19,942 nt of DNA, from positions 1 to 19,942 of the forward strand of contig DLTS01000072.1 of assembly GCA_002501485.1 (NCBI GenBank), read 5' to 3'. How positions within the stretch are numbered: position 1 is the first letter of the stretch; each line of letters opens with the position of its first letter. The notes under the pieces are model-generated. The model saw only the letters and a list, made by a program, of their open reading frames with translations. It was not told where the DNA came from and ran no database searches. The translations under genes were made by a program, and so were the position numbers. The DNA comes from Acidimicrobiaceae bacterium UBA7830. Lineage in GTDB: Bacteria > Actinomycetota > Acidimicrobiia > Acidimicrobiales > Ilumatobacteraceae. Shown here piece after piece: positions 13,217-19,852 of this stretch.

Positions 13217-14661
13217 CCGCACCCAGGGGCCGACGGCTTCACCCGGTGGTGGTGTTGGCGGTCATTGCGCTGTTGCCCGTGATGATGTTGGTCGGGCTAC
13301 GTTCTTTATTGTCCGAAGAAGGAGTGGGGACTCCGGTCGTTCTCACACCATCACCATCGGTTGGACCTTATGAGATTGCATCGCGGAATGTAATGTCTTT
13401 TCGCCGCACGGCGCCTGAGCTTTCCGGACGTGGTAATCGCACCGAATTGGTCATGGCTCTTCAATCGGTAACGTCACAGATGGCTCCAACTTCGTGTTTG
13501 GCAATGTCGGTCGACGGCGTGTCCTTGCCACTTTCAGCCGACACAGCTGCGATCCCGGCGAGTACAGTGAAAATTCTCGTCGCTTCGGCTGCGATAGACG
13601 TGCTGGGAGCGGAGTACACATTTACGACCAGAGTGGTGGGTGCGAAGCCCGTCGACGGTGTGGTGAACGGTGACCTCGTTCTCATCGGCGGAGGCGACCC
13701 GCTGCTCAGTGGTGACTGGTATCCAAACTCAAACCTGGACAGGTACCCGGTGTTTGGCCATACCTCCCTCGATGAACTTGCAAGGTCATTATCTGCGAAT
13801 GGTGTCACTAGTATCGCTGGCCGGGTTCTCGGTGACGGAAGCCGCTATGACGACGAGTGGTACTACGACGAGTGGGGCGCAGGTACAGCGGGTATCGAAG
13901 CCGGGCCCATCGATGCACTCATGGCAAATGATGCCCGGATCGAAGGCGATGATTACCGGGCGCTTGATCCGGTTGCGGGCGCGTCACGGGAATTTGTTCG
14001 ACGACTCAACGCAGCAGGAATTCAAGTCTTGGGCGGGAGTGGGGTCGGATCGCCATCCGCTGATGCGATCGAGTTAGCGAGGGTGACGTCGCTGCCTCTT
14101 TCGCTGGTGATTAAAGAGATGCTTCAGAATTCAGACAACAACACGGCTGAGATGTTGGTGAAAGAAATCGGCTTCCACAGCAACGGCAACGGAAGTCGCC
14201 AAGACGGTCTCGCAGCAATTCAAAGTTCGTTGTCCTCTCAAGGGGTTGATCTCACTGGTTTGCGGTTAGTTGATGGAAGTGGGCTCTCGAATGCGTCGCT
14301 GTTGCGGTGCAAGACCCTCGTCGACACACTCACCGCTGCTGACAGTTCTGTTATTGATGGTCTTGCGGTGGCGGGCGTGTCCGGAACGTTGAGCTCGATC
14401 TTTACTGAAGGTCCCATGACCGGGGTGCTTAAAGCCAAAACAGGCACGCTCGGAAATCTTCCATATGACGAAGATCCACTGGCGGTTAAGGCACTGGCGG
14501 GCGAGTACACCGCACGTGGTGGAGAGACACTTTCGTTCGCTCTCGTCTTGAATCAGTCGATGGTAAATGACCAAGCGAATTATCGACCGATATGGAATGC
14601 ACTGGCATCAACAATGGCCCAGTATCCGACTGGGCCGACGGCAAGCGAGATGTCGCCGTGA
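13213..14661 (+). CDS. dacB: D-alanyl-D-alanine carboxypeptidase/endopeptidase, PBP4 (peptidase S13)
   Basis: A 482-residue PBP4-family protein. A basic start plus hydrophobic helix (about residues 9-30) anchors or exports it. All three active-site motifs are present: SxxK as PASTVK with S117 and K120, SxN as SDN (307-309), and KTG at 409-411 in LKAKTGTLG. The inserted domain typical of S13 carries GDLVLIGGGDP (153-163) and VLGDGSRYDDEWY. The enzyme trims or cleaves peptidoglycan peptides outside the membrane. GTG 13213 overlaps the previous stop as GTGA and gives a compact signal segment, so it is chosen over an upstream in-frame ATG. It overlaps the next gene by 4 nt. Confidence 0.94.
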   Translation: MTAPRGRRLHPVVVLAVIALLPVMMLVGLRSLLSEEGVGTPVVLTPSPSVGPYEIASRNVMSFRRTAPELSGRGNRTELVMALQSVTSQMAPTSCLAMSVDGVSLPLSADTAAIPASTVKILVASAAIDVLGAEYTFTTRVVGAKPVDGVVNGDLVLIGGGDPLLSGDWYPNSNLDRYPVFGHTSLDELARSLSANGVTSIAGRVLGDGSRYDDEWYYDEWGAGTAGIEAGPIDALMANDARIEGDDYRALDPVAGASREFVRRLNAAGIQVLGGSGVGSPSADAIELARVTSLPLSLVIKEMLQNSDNNTAEMLVKEIGFHSNGNGSRQDGLAAIQSSLSSQGVDLTGLRLVDGSGLSNASLLRCKTLVDTLTAADSSVIDGLAVAGVSGTLSSIFTEGPMTGVLKAKTGTLGNLPYDEDPLAVKALAGEYTARGGETLSFALVLNQSMVNDQANYRPIWNALASTMAQYPTGPTASEMSP

Positions 14662-15983
14662 AGGCCTCGACGGGACGTATTTTCGTCATTGCAGTCGTGC
14701 CGCTGCTGATCGTGACGGGGTTCTGGAACTGGACGAGCGATCAAGTGCGCTCAGAATCAGTAAATACCGTTCCTCATCAGAAAAGTTCATCTGAGGCTCA
14801 GATCTCACCTGTTGCTGTCTCTTCATTTCGGCGAGTCTCTCCAGCAATTGTCGCCTGGGAGGAACGTCGATCACAGGCCGCGGATCTCGCGACGGTAGTA
14901 AGCTCGCTTAGTAGCGATGAGTGTGTCCTCGTCGAACACCAGGGCATCGAACTCGTTTCAGTCACTAAAGGTCCTCACCTCAGCGAAATGGGTCGAAGAT
15001 TTGCCACGGCCGTCACCTCGTTACAACTTTTGGGGCCTAACTTCGCGTTCCCAACAGCGTTAGAGGGAAACGAACCGGTTGACGGAGTAGTTACCGGCGA
15101 CCTCTTTGTTGTCGGCGGGGGAGACCCGGCCGTGGCAAGCGACTCGCTTTCGTTTTTTTTCGACGATTCCTTATGGGGTTACACCTCACTTGACGTACTC
15201 GCCAATGCGCTTGTGGCCAGCGGGGTGACGCGAATCACCGGTGATGTGATTGGCGATGGAAGTATCTTTGAGGAAGAGCAATTAGCCCCTGGTGAGGTTC
15301 CTACATGGTCGGGACTTATCGTCGATGACGGGCGCATCTTCTCGAGTGCGCAAAATCGTGGCATTAACTCGTCTCAGACAGCAGCAAAGACCATGTTGGA
15401 CCTGCTTCGGGCATCGGGTATCACCGTTGACGGAACTTCAACAACTGGCGTGGCTTCGGTAGACCTCGTTCCACTTGCAGTGGTGAACAGCGCATCGCTG
15501 AGAACGATGGTGCAGGCCCTCCTCCGTAACAACTTGACCGACGCGACGTGGGCCGCAACATTTGGCAATTTCGAAAGCCGCATTGCCGTGCAGTTTGGTG
15601 GCGAAGGCTTTCCTCAACAGGGACGCCGAGAGATGGTTCTCGCTCAAAATGCTGCGCTTGGCACGGAGATGCGCTCCACCGATGCCGGAATTGAACTTGC
15701 GTGTAGCGATCTTGATGCGCTCTTTGGAGTGCTGGAGACCGAGTATCCCGAACTATTGGGTGACATCCAGGTTAGTGGCGTGGACGCGACTGGCGTTTTG
15801 ATCTCCGCTGGAAACGATTCGTTGGTCGCCGGTCGAACGGTGCTTGGCGTTACCTTTGCGGCGATGGGAAACGAACCTTCTATTGAGACGGCGATCGGCG
15901 CCGTATTTGATGTGATTGACCGTTTTGCTGTTGAACGTGACCCTCTCGCATTTAGCCCGGAAGTAGCCATCGATGCACTCTGA
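14658..15983 (+). CDS. PBP4-like paralogue lacking catalytic motifs (putative pseudoenzyme)
   Basis: A 441-residue exported protein with a hydrophobic segment at about residues 8-24. It is clearly related to the preceding dacB: EPVDGVVTGDLFVVGGGDP matches the same region of dacB, and GYTSLDVLANALVASGVT and GDVIGDGS also line up. However, the SxxK site aligns with MGRR (Ser to Met111, Lys to Arg114). The SxN site is in LLRNNLTD with no serine, and KTG aligns with AGN (384-386). So it should not be a working transpeptidase or carboxypeptidase. The frame is intact over its length and joined to dacB by a GTGA overlap, which argues for a maintained non-catalytic role rather than decay. A run of eight T at 15153-15160 lies inside the gene. 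Confidence 0.85.
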   Translation: MKASTGRIFVIAVVPLLIVTGFWNWTSDQVRSESVNTVPHQKSSSEAQISPVAVSSFRRVSPAIVAWEERRSQAADLATVVSSLSSDECVLVEHQGIELVSVTKGPHLSEMGRRFATAVTSLQLLGPNFAFPTALEGNEPVDGVVTGDLFVVGGGDPAVASDSLSFFFDDSLWGYTSLDVLANALVASGVTRITGDVIGDGSIFEEEQLAPGEVPTWSGLIVDDGRIFSSAQNRGINSSQTAAKTMLDLLRASGITVDGTSTTGVASVDLVPLAVVNSASLRTMVQALLRNNLTDATWAATFGNFESRIAVQFGGEGFPQQGRREMVLAQNAALGTEMRSTDAGIELACSDLDALFGVLETEYPELLGDIQVSGVDATGVLISAGNDSLVAGRTVLGVTFAAMGNEPSIETAIGAVFDVIDRFAVERDPLAFSPEVAIDAL

Positions 15984-16596
15984 TAACGAGCCGTACACAT
16001 CCGCAATGTTTCCTTTGTCTGCAGTGGTCTTCCCGAGCACCGCATTACCGATGAGGATTTTCGAACCCCGCTACCAGCAGTTGATGTCAGATTTACTAAC
16101 GGGTGATGACGAACTGCAGTTCGCAATTTCACCGATTGTTCGAGGTCGGGAAGTTGGAGGAGGCGACGAGCGTCTGGAAGTTGCAACGATGTGCAGACTC
16201 GCCCAAGTAATGGTGCAGCCAACTGGTGAGTACACCTTTCTTGCACTCGGCCAGAGGAGAGTTCGAGTCATCGAGTGGCTCGACGACGACCCTTACCCGC
16301 AGGCTGTCGTGATTGACGCAACAGAGAGTGATGCATTACCCGCTATGGCCGATATTGCCCATGAAATCAACCGCGTCGAAAAGGTTCTTATCCAACTTGG
16401 CGCAGAGGTTCCCGATCACCTTCCGCTCGTTGACGGAGAAGAACGTCTGGCTGCGTTCCGGCTTGCAGGAATGGTGCCGATCTCTGACCTCGATCGCCAA
16501 GCAATTCTGTTGTCAAACGATCCATCTGACCGGTTACGCAGATTTTCGCAGGCGCTTGACGATCTTGAGGCTGTTCTGAAATTCAGAGAACCATGA
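15973..16596 (+). CDS. LON substrate-binding (N-terminal) domain protein
   Basis: A 207-residue protein made only of the domain found at the N-terminus of Lon proteases. MFPLSAVVFPSTALPMRIFEPRYQ (residues 12-35) is the typical opening, here named by its key parts FPLS, FP and FEPRY. FLALGQRRVRVIEW is the second typical strand pair, and a helical C-terminal half follows. No AAA+ or protease part is present. Stand-alone LON-domain proteins are common in bacteria and their role is not settled. ATG 15973 overlaps the previous gene by 11 nt. A later ATG at 16006, just before FPLS, is a possible alternative start. Confidence 0.9.
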   Translation: MHSDNEPYTSAMFPLSAVVFPSTALPMRIFEPRYQQLMSDLLTGDDELQFAISPIVRGREVGGGDERLEVATMCRLAQVMVQPTGEYTFLALGQRRVRVIEWLDDDPYPQAVVIDATESDALPAMADIAHEINRVEKVLIQLGAEVPDHLPLVDGEERLAAFRLAGMVPISDLDRQAILLSNDPSDRLRRFSQALDDLEAVLKFREP

Positions 16597-16609
16597 TAGG
16601 AATAGCAGT

Positions 16610-16984
16610 GTGAAGTTCAAGCGCTCCGAAAGTGAGTTGCGAAAAAAGCGGTCTCGACCAGCATCAATCGATGCTGTCATTGACGCGCTGTCGTCCTATG
16701 TGAAGGGTCAGCTTGTTCGCCCACTCTCAGGTGCTGGTCGATGGCTCCTGTTCGGCATCGTCGGCGGGTTGCTGGTCGGAGCTGGAGTGGTCTTCATGCT
16801 TCTTGGGGTGCTGCGCTTACTGCAGACTGAACTTTCGGGAATGTCAGGGGTCAACTCTCGACTTTCGTGGCTCCCATACCTCATTGTGCTCGTCATCGGA
16901 GTTGGAGCACTTATCGTCACGTTGCAACGAATTAGCCGAACTGAATTGTTTTCTGACCGCGAACAAGAGAGGGTGTCGAAATGA
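16610..16984 (+). CDS. Two-helix membrane protein, holin-III-like layout
   Basis: A 124-residue protein with a basic N-terminus (about residues 1-44), transmembrane helices at about 45-70 and 86-106, and a charged tail. The layout, a helix of charged residues before a membrane hairpin, resembles the actinobacterial Phage_holin_3_6-type proteins. I cannot confirm homology, and the genes around it are not phage-like. The GTG at 16610 has AGGA about 7 nt upstream. It starts 13 nt after the LON-domain gene and overlaps the next gene by 4 nt (ATGA). Confidence 0.75.
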   Translation: MKFKRSESELRKKRSRPASIDAVIDALSSYVKGQLVRPLSGAGRWLLFGIVGGLLVGAGVVFMLLGVLRLLQTELSGMSGVNSRLSWLPYLIVLVIGVGALIVTLQRISRTELFSDREQERVSK

Positions 16985-17196
16985 ACAATGATGCAGCAAC
17001 ACCAGGCTCACGGGATGACCTCCAATCAACGCTCGAATCGTTTCAACAGACCCTTCGTGGACAGATTGACAACCGTCGCCAGACCATTGTGACTGTCGCC
17101 CTTGTTGTTTCTGTCGGGATGACTGTGGTTGCGTACCTGCTCGGTCGTCGGTCAGGCCGGCGGAAATCTGCGATTATTGACATTCGTCGCCTCTGA
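16981..17196 (+). CDS. Small single-pass membrane protein
   Basis: A 71-residue protein: a polar, probably helical N-terminus (residues 8-34, SRDDLQSTLESFQQTLRGQ), one transmembrane helix (about 35-54), then a strongly basic GRRSGRRK tail expected to be cytoplasmic. I do not recognise a family. It overlaps the preceding membrane-protein gene as ATGA, so the two products are probably made together and may interact. Its stop is 5 nt before the next start. Confidence 0.72.
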   Translation: MNNDAATPGSRDDLQSTLESFQQTLRGQIDNRRQTIVTVALVVSVGMTVVAYLLGRRSGRRKSAIIDIRRL

Positions 17197-17201
17197 TTTC
17201 G

Positions 17202-17420
17202 ATGAATAAGAGGCAGCGAATGGTCGATCGGGCGGTTTCTACATCGATTCGACGGGGAATCTGGGGAGGGAGCCCGGCGTACCGGGTAATGGCTATAAGC
17301 GTTCTCGTCATGCGTGGTGTGGGCAAGCTTGTGCGACGGGAACCCGAGGTGGTTCGAAGGATAAAGATCAGGCCTGGATCAGCGATGTCCTTTGCAGTTC
17401 GTCGTGGTGGTCGGCGTTGA
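17202..17420 (+). CDS. Small highly basic protein of unknown function
   Basis: A 72-residue protein with many Arg residues spread along its length, a moderately hydrophobic stretch at about 28-44 (YRVMAISVLVMRGVGKLV), and an RRGGRR end. No known motif is seen. Membrane-surface or nucleic-acid binding would both suit the charge, but this is inference. Placement in a run of overlapping genes, 5 nt after the upstream stop and overlapping the sulfur-carrier gene by 4 nt, supports that it is expressed. Confidence 0.68.
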   Translation: MNKRQRMVDRAVSTSIRRGIWGGSPAYRVMAISVLVMRGVGKLVRREPEVVRRIKIRPGSAMSFAVRRGGRR

Positions 17421-17611
17421 TCATTCGCCTACGTCAACCCTCCAGAGAGGTTGAAGTTCGAGGTGGGCGGCCTGCACGGGCGGTTCTCATAGAACTTGGT
17501 TTTGCTCCTGAAAGTTACATCGTCATCTGTAATGGCACGTTGGTGCCTTCAGACACAGTTCTTCATGAATCAGACAGCGTTGAACTTCGTCCTGTGATTT
17601 CAGGAGGTTAG
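17417..17611 (+). CDS. ttuB: TtuB-like ubiquitin-fold sulfur carrier (ThiS/MoaD family)
   Basis: A 64-residue beta-grasp protein ending in Ser-Gly-Gly, the mark of a sulfur carrier that is adenylated and thiocarboxylated at its C-terminal glycine. Strands at the start (IIRLRQPSREVEV) and near the end (SVELRPVI), and RPARAVLIELGF with the following turn, match the size and layout of Thermus TtuB. The adjacent TtuA-like thiolase points to tRNA thiolation rather than thiamine or molybdopterin synthesis. The start is the TTG at 17417, overlapping the previous stop as TTGA. The final TCA-GGA-GGT codons double as the Shine-Dalgarno sequence of ttuA. The activating E1-like enzyme is not in the window. 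Confidence 0.88.
   Translation: MIIRLRQPSREVEVRGGRPARAVLIELGFAPESYIVICNGTLVPSDTVLHESDSVELRPVISGG
17602..17607 (+). promoter_or_regulatory. Shine-Dalgarno of ttuA embedded in the Gly-Gly codons of ttuB
   Basis: AGGAGG at 17602-17607 lies 6 nt before the ttuA ATG at 17614. The same bases are the last bases of the Ser codon and the two Gly codons that make the functional C-terminus of ttuB. This is the strongest ribosome binding site in this operon. Confidence 0.85.
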
Positions 17612-17613
17612 CG

Positions 17614-18603
17614 ATGTCGAAGTGTCGCTCGTGCGGTGAAGCAGCCGTCATTGACCTTCCCCGTCACAATGCCAATTTCTGCACTGAGCATTTCGTCCAA
17701 CTATGCCGACGGCAACTGTCGAAGGCGATCAGCGATTTTGGGATGTTCACGACAGACGATCGGATTCTTGTCGCGGTGTCGGGAGGCAAGGATTCCCTCG
17801 CTCTCTGGGACATGCTCATTGACGCTGGCTTTCAGGCCGACGGTCTCTATATCGGTCTCGGGATTGGTGACTACAGTACCGAAAGCGGTGCAATCACCCG
17901 CCGTTTTGCTCAGCGGCGCAGGTTAAAACTGCTGGAAGTCGATATCCGAAACGAACATGGATTTGATATCCCAACTGCGGCGGGCGTTACCGGCAGAAGC
18001 CCGTGTTCAGCGTGCGGGCTTTCGAAACGACACATTTTTGACGAGGTTGCGCAGCGCGAGGGCTATGACGTGCTGGCAACAGGACACAATCTTGATGACG
18101 AAGCAGCGGTTCTTTTTGGGAACACATTGAGGTGGGATGTGGAGTATCTAAGACGCCAAGGTCCGGTTCTGCATTCCGGAAATGGCTTCGGAAAGAAAGT
18201 GAAGCCACTCGTGCGACTCACCGAGCGTGAAATGGCCGCCTGGTGCGTAGTTCGAGGCATTGAGTACGTGGTCGAGGAGTGTCCAATGGCGGTCGGCAAC
18301 AAGCATCTTTCGTACAAGGATGCCCTCAACACTCTCGACAGCACCTCTCCCGGAACGAAGGCATCGTTCTATCTTGGTTTTCTTGCGCGCATGAGACCGC
18401 TGCTCGAACACAGTGCGTCAATTTCCGCACCGGGTTCATGCCCTCGTTGCGGCGCACCATCGGGAACAAGTGACGAGGCCTGCGCATTTTGTCGGCTTGT
18501 CGAGACGACCTCGGGTCATAAGCAGATTCCAGTCAGAATGGTGCTCAACAAGAAGGCACGGAAACTTTTTGACGCTCAATGGGGGAGCCAGCATGGTGAC
18601 TAA
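17614..18603 (+). CDS. ttuA: TtuA-like tRNA 2-thiolation enzyme (tRNA-U54 2-sulfurtransferase)
   Basis: A 329-residue PP-loop ATPase of the TtuA/TtcA/Ncs6 group. An N-terminal zinc site is formed by C4, C7, C23 and H26. The ATP loop SGGKDS is at 56-61. C131 and C134 in PCSACG, plus C223 in EECPMA, are the three iron-sulfur cysteines and fall at the positions expected from Thermus TtuA. GHNLDDEA (157-164) is the second conserved box. A C-terminal zinc site is formed by C276, C279, C290 and C293. The two zinc sites separate TtuA from TtcA. In the known system the enzyme activates U54 of the T-loop and takes sulfur from TtuB thiocarboxylate. The adjacent ttuB and trmI support this. It overlaps trmI by 11 nt. 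Confidence 0.92.
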   Translation: MSKCRSCGEAAVIDLPRHNANFCTEHFVQLCRRQLSKAISDFGMFTTDDRILVAVSGGKDSLALWDMLIDAGFQADGLYIGLGIGDYSTESGAITRRFAQRRRLKLLEVDIRNEHGFDIPTAAGVTGRSPCSACGLSKRHIFDEVAQREGYDVLATGHNLDDEAAVLFGNTLRWDVEYLRRQGPVLHSGNGFGKKVKPLVRLTEREMAAWCVVRGIEYVVEECPMAVGNKHLSYKDALNTLDSTSPGTKASFYLGFLARMRPLLEHSASISAPGSCPRCGAPSGTSDEACAFCRLVETTSGHKQIPVRMVLNKKARKLFDAQWGSQHGD

Positions 18604-19447
18604 CCACACATTTACCTACGGCGAGCGGGTGCTGTTGCTCGACAAGAAGCGGCGTCGGTACCTCGTCCAACTCGTCGAGGGCGGAGAGTTCCATAGCCAC
18701 GCTGGCTTCGTTCCTCACGCTGACGTTGTTGAAGAAGCGGAGGGGACGGTGCTCCGGAGTACTCATGGAGCGGAGTACACCGTGCTGAGGCCGACGCTTG
18801 AGGATTTCGTTCTCGAGATGCCTCGGGGCGCTCAGGTGATTTACCCGAAAGATCTAGCTCCGATATGTGTGTTGGCCGACATATTTCCCGGCGTGAAGGT
18901 TTTTGAGAGTGGAGTGGGGTCTGGCGCATTATCGATGACGATGCTGAGGTGGGGAGCGGAGATTACCGGGTACGAAATACGTGAGGATTTTGCGAATCGA
19001 GCCCGTGCAAACGTCGCATCTTTTCTCGGTGAAAAAGTCCTCCAGCGTTACAACGTGAAGATCGGCAACTCGTACGAGGGTATCGATCTCGACGATGGGC
19101 CGTTCGACCGTGTAGTACTCGATTTACCCGAGCCGTGGAACGTTATCCCGCATGCTGAGCGGGTCTTAAGGCCGGGAGGAATATTGGTTGCGTACACCCC
19201 CTCAATCACTCAAGCTGCACAAACTCGAGAGCGACTCAAAGGCCGCTGGCTCGACACGCGGACGATTGAGGTGTTACACCGAGGCTGGCATATCGATGGA
19301 CAGTCAGTGCGCCCCGATCATCGCATGGTTGCCCACACTGGATTCCTTACAGCAGGCCGCTTTTTAGGACAGAGCTCGAGGCGAATTGCACAAGAAAATG
19401 AAACCAAGACCTCTACCGACGCAGGTATTGAGGAAGAAAAAGGCTGA
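18593..19447 (+). CDS. trmI: tRNA (adenine-58-N1)-methyltransferase TrmI
   Basis: A 284-residue Rossmann methyltransferase with the TrmI N-terminal beta domain (about 1-65, ERVLLLDKKRRRYLVQL) and PRGAQVIYPKDL (77-88), a signature of the family. The SAM motif I is VFESGVGSGA (103-112), motif II YEIRED (127-132), and LDLPEPW (176-182) is the catalytic-loop motif. It makes m1A58 in the tRNA T-loop. ATG 18593 follows GGGGGAG and overlaps ttuA by 11 nt. Longer in-frame extensions would lie wholly inside ttuA. trmI directly before the proteasomal ATPase gene is a common actinobacterial order. Here a ferredoxin gene on the opposite strand sits between, only 2 nt from the trmI stop. Confidence 0.95.
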   Translation: MVTNHTFTYGERVLLLDKKRRRYLVQLVEGGEFHSHAGFVPHADVVEEAEGTVLRSTHGAEYTVLRPTLEDFVLEMPRGAQVIYPKDLAPICVLADIFPGVKVFESGVGSGALSMTMLRWGAEITGYEIREDFANRARANVASFLGEKVLQRYNVKIGNSYEGIDLDDGPFDRVVLDLPEPWNVIPHAERVLRPGGILVAYTPSITQAAQTRERLKGRWLDTRTIEVLHRGWHIDGQSVRPDHRMVAHTGFLTAGRFLGQSSRRIAQENETKTSTDAGIEEEKG

Positions 19448-19449
19448 GG

Positions 19450-19695
19450 TTAGGGCTCAATGTAGATGCACTCGCCGGGGCATTCCTCGGCGGATTCAAC
19501 AACTCCGTCGAGCTGGCTGTCAGTGAATTCAGCCATTCCATCTGCACCCTGCGAGTTGCCTTTCGCCTCGGCGAAGATCTTGTCGCCCTCCTTTACGTAG
19601 GCAAGACCGTCGTCGAGCAGCGCAAACACGTCTGGCGCGATTTCCTCGCAAAGTCCGTCGCCGGTGCAAAGATCTTGGTCAATCCAAACCTTCAT
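19450..19695 (-). CDS. Single-cluster ferredoxin ([3Fe-4S]/[4Fe-4S] type)
   Basis: An 81-residue small acidic ferredoxin. C10-TGDGL-C16 near the start and C72-P near the end supply three cysteine ligands, and Asp13 takes the place of the usual middle cysteine, as in [3Fe-4S] or Asp-ligated [4Fe-4S] ferredoxins. A fourth cysteine, C76, is extra. Residues 42-62 form a Gly/Ser/Ala-rich insert before the last helix. It carries electrons in the cytoplasm. The partner is unknown: the desaturase in this window and redox enzymes elsewhere are possible. ATG 19695 has AAGGAG 9 nt upstream. It is convergent with trmI, with a 2-nt gap and no room for separate terminators. Confidence 0.9.
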   Translation of the reverse strand: MKVWIDQDLCTGDGLCEEIAPDVFALLDDGLAYVKEGDKIFAEAKGNSQGADGMAEFTDSQLDGVVESAEECPGECIYIEP

Positions 19696-19737
19696 GGATG
19701 GGGGCTCCTTCGTGTACGCCGGATGGAAGTTGGGAAG

Positions 19738-19763
19738 ATTGTAACCCTTAGGAGCCGACTATA
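19738..19763 (-). promoter_or_regulatory. Possible ferredoxin promoter
   Basis: On the minus strand TATAGT (19763-19758) and TACAAT (19743-19738) are two -10-like boxes upstream of the ferredoxin start. Neither has a good -35 at 16-18 nt, so which is used, if either, is open. Confidence 0.28.
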
Positions 19764-19806
19764 CCCAGTTCTTCTGGCGGGAATTACCGCGTTCGTGGGT
19801 GAATAA

Positions 19807-19844
19807 TTGACAAACGTGTGGGATGATATTTAGACCGAAGGGAG
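19807..19844 (+). promoter_or_regulatory. Promoter and Shine-Dalgarno of the putative ARC gene
   Basis: A consensus -35 TTGACA (19807-19812) is followed after 17 nt by TTAGAC (19830-19835), or after 16 nt by TTTAGA, as a weak -10. AAGGGAG (19838-19844) is a ribosome binding site 8 nt before the GTG start. This is the only clean TTGACA-type promoter found in the window, and it gives the downstream gene its own transcription start. Confidence 0.45.
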
Positions 19845-19852
19845 CCTTGCCG

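Noticed and set aside
16610..16984. Prophage remnant suggested by the holin-like protein
   Set aside because: No integrase, structural or lysis genes lie near, and the gene is packed into a housekeeping operon. The resemblance is only to a membrane-hairpin layout also used by non-phage proteins.
19703..19756. GGCTCC and GGAGCC arms in the ferredoxin-arc gap as an operator
   Set aside because: The arms are 42 nt apart, the left one overlaps the ferredoxin ribosome binding site, and GGAGCC recurs by chance nearby (19841-19846).
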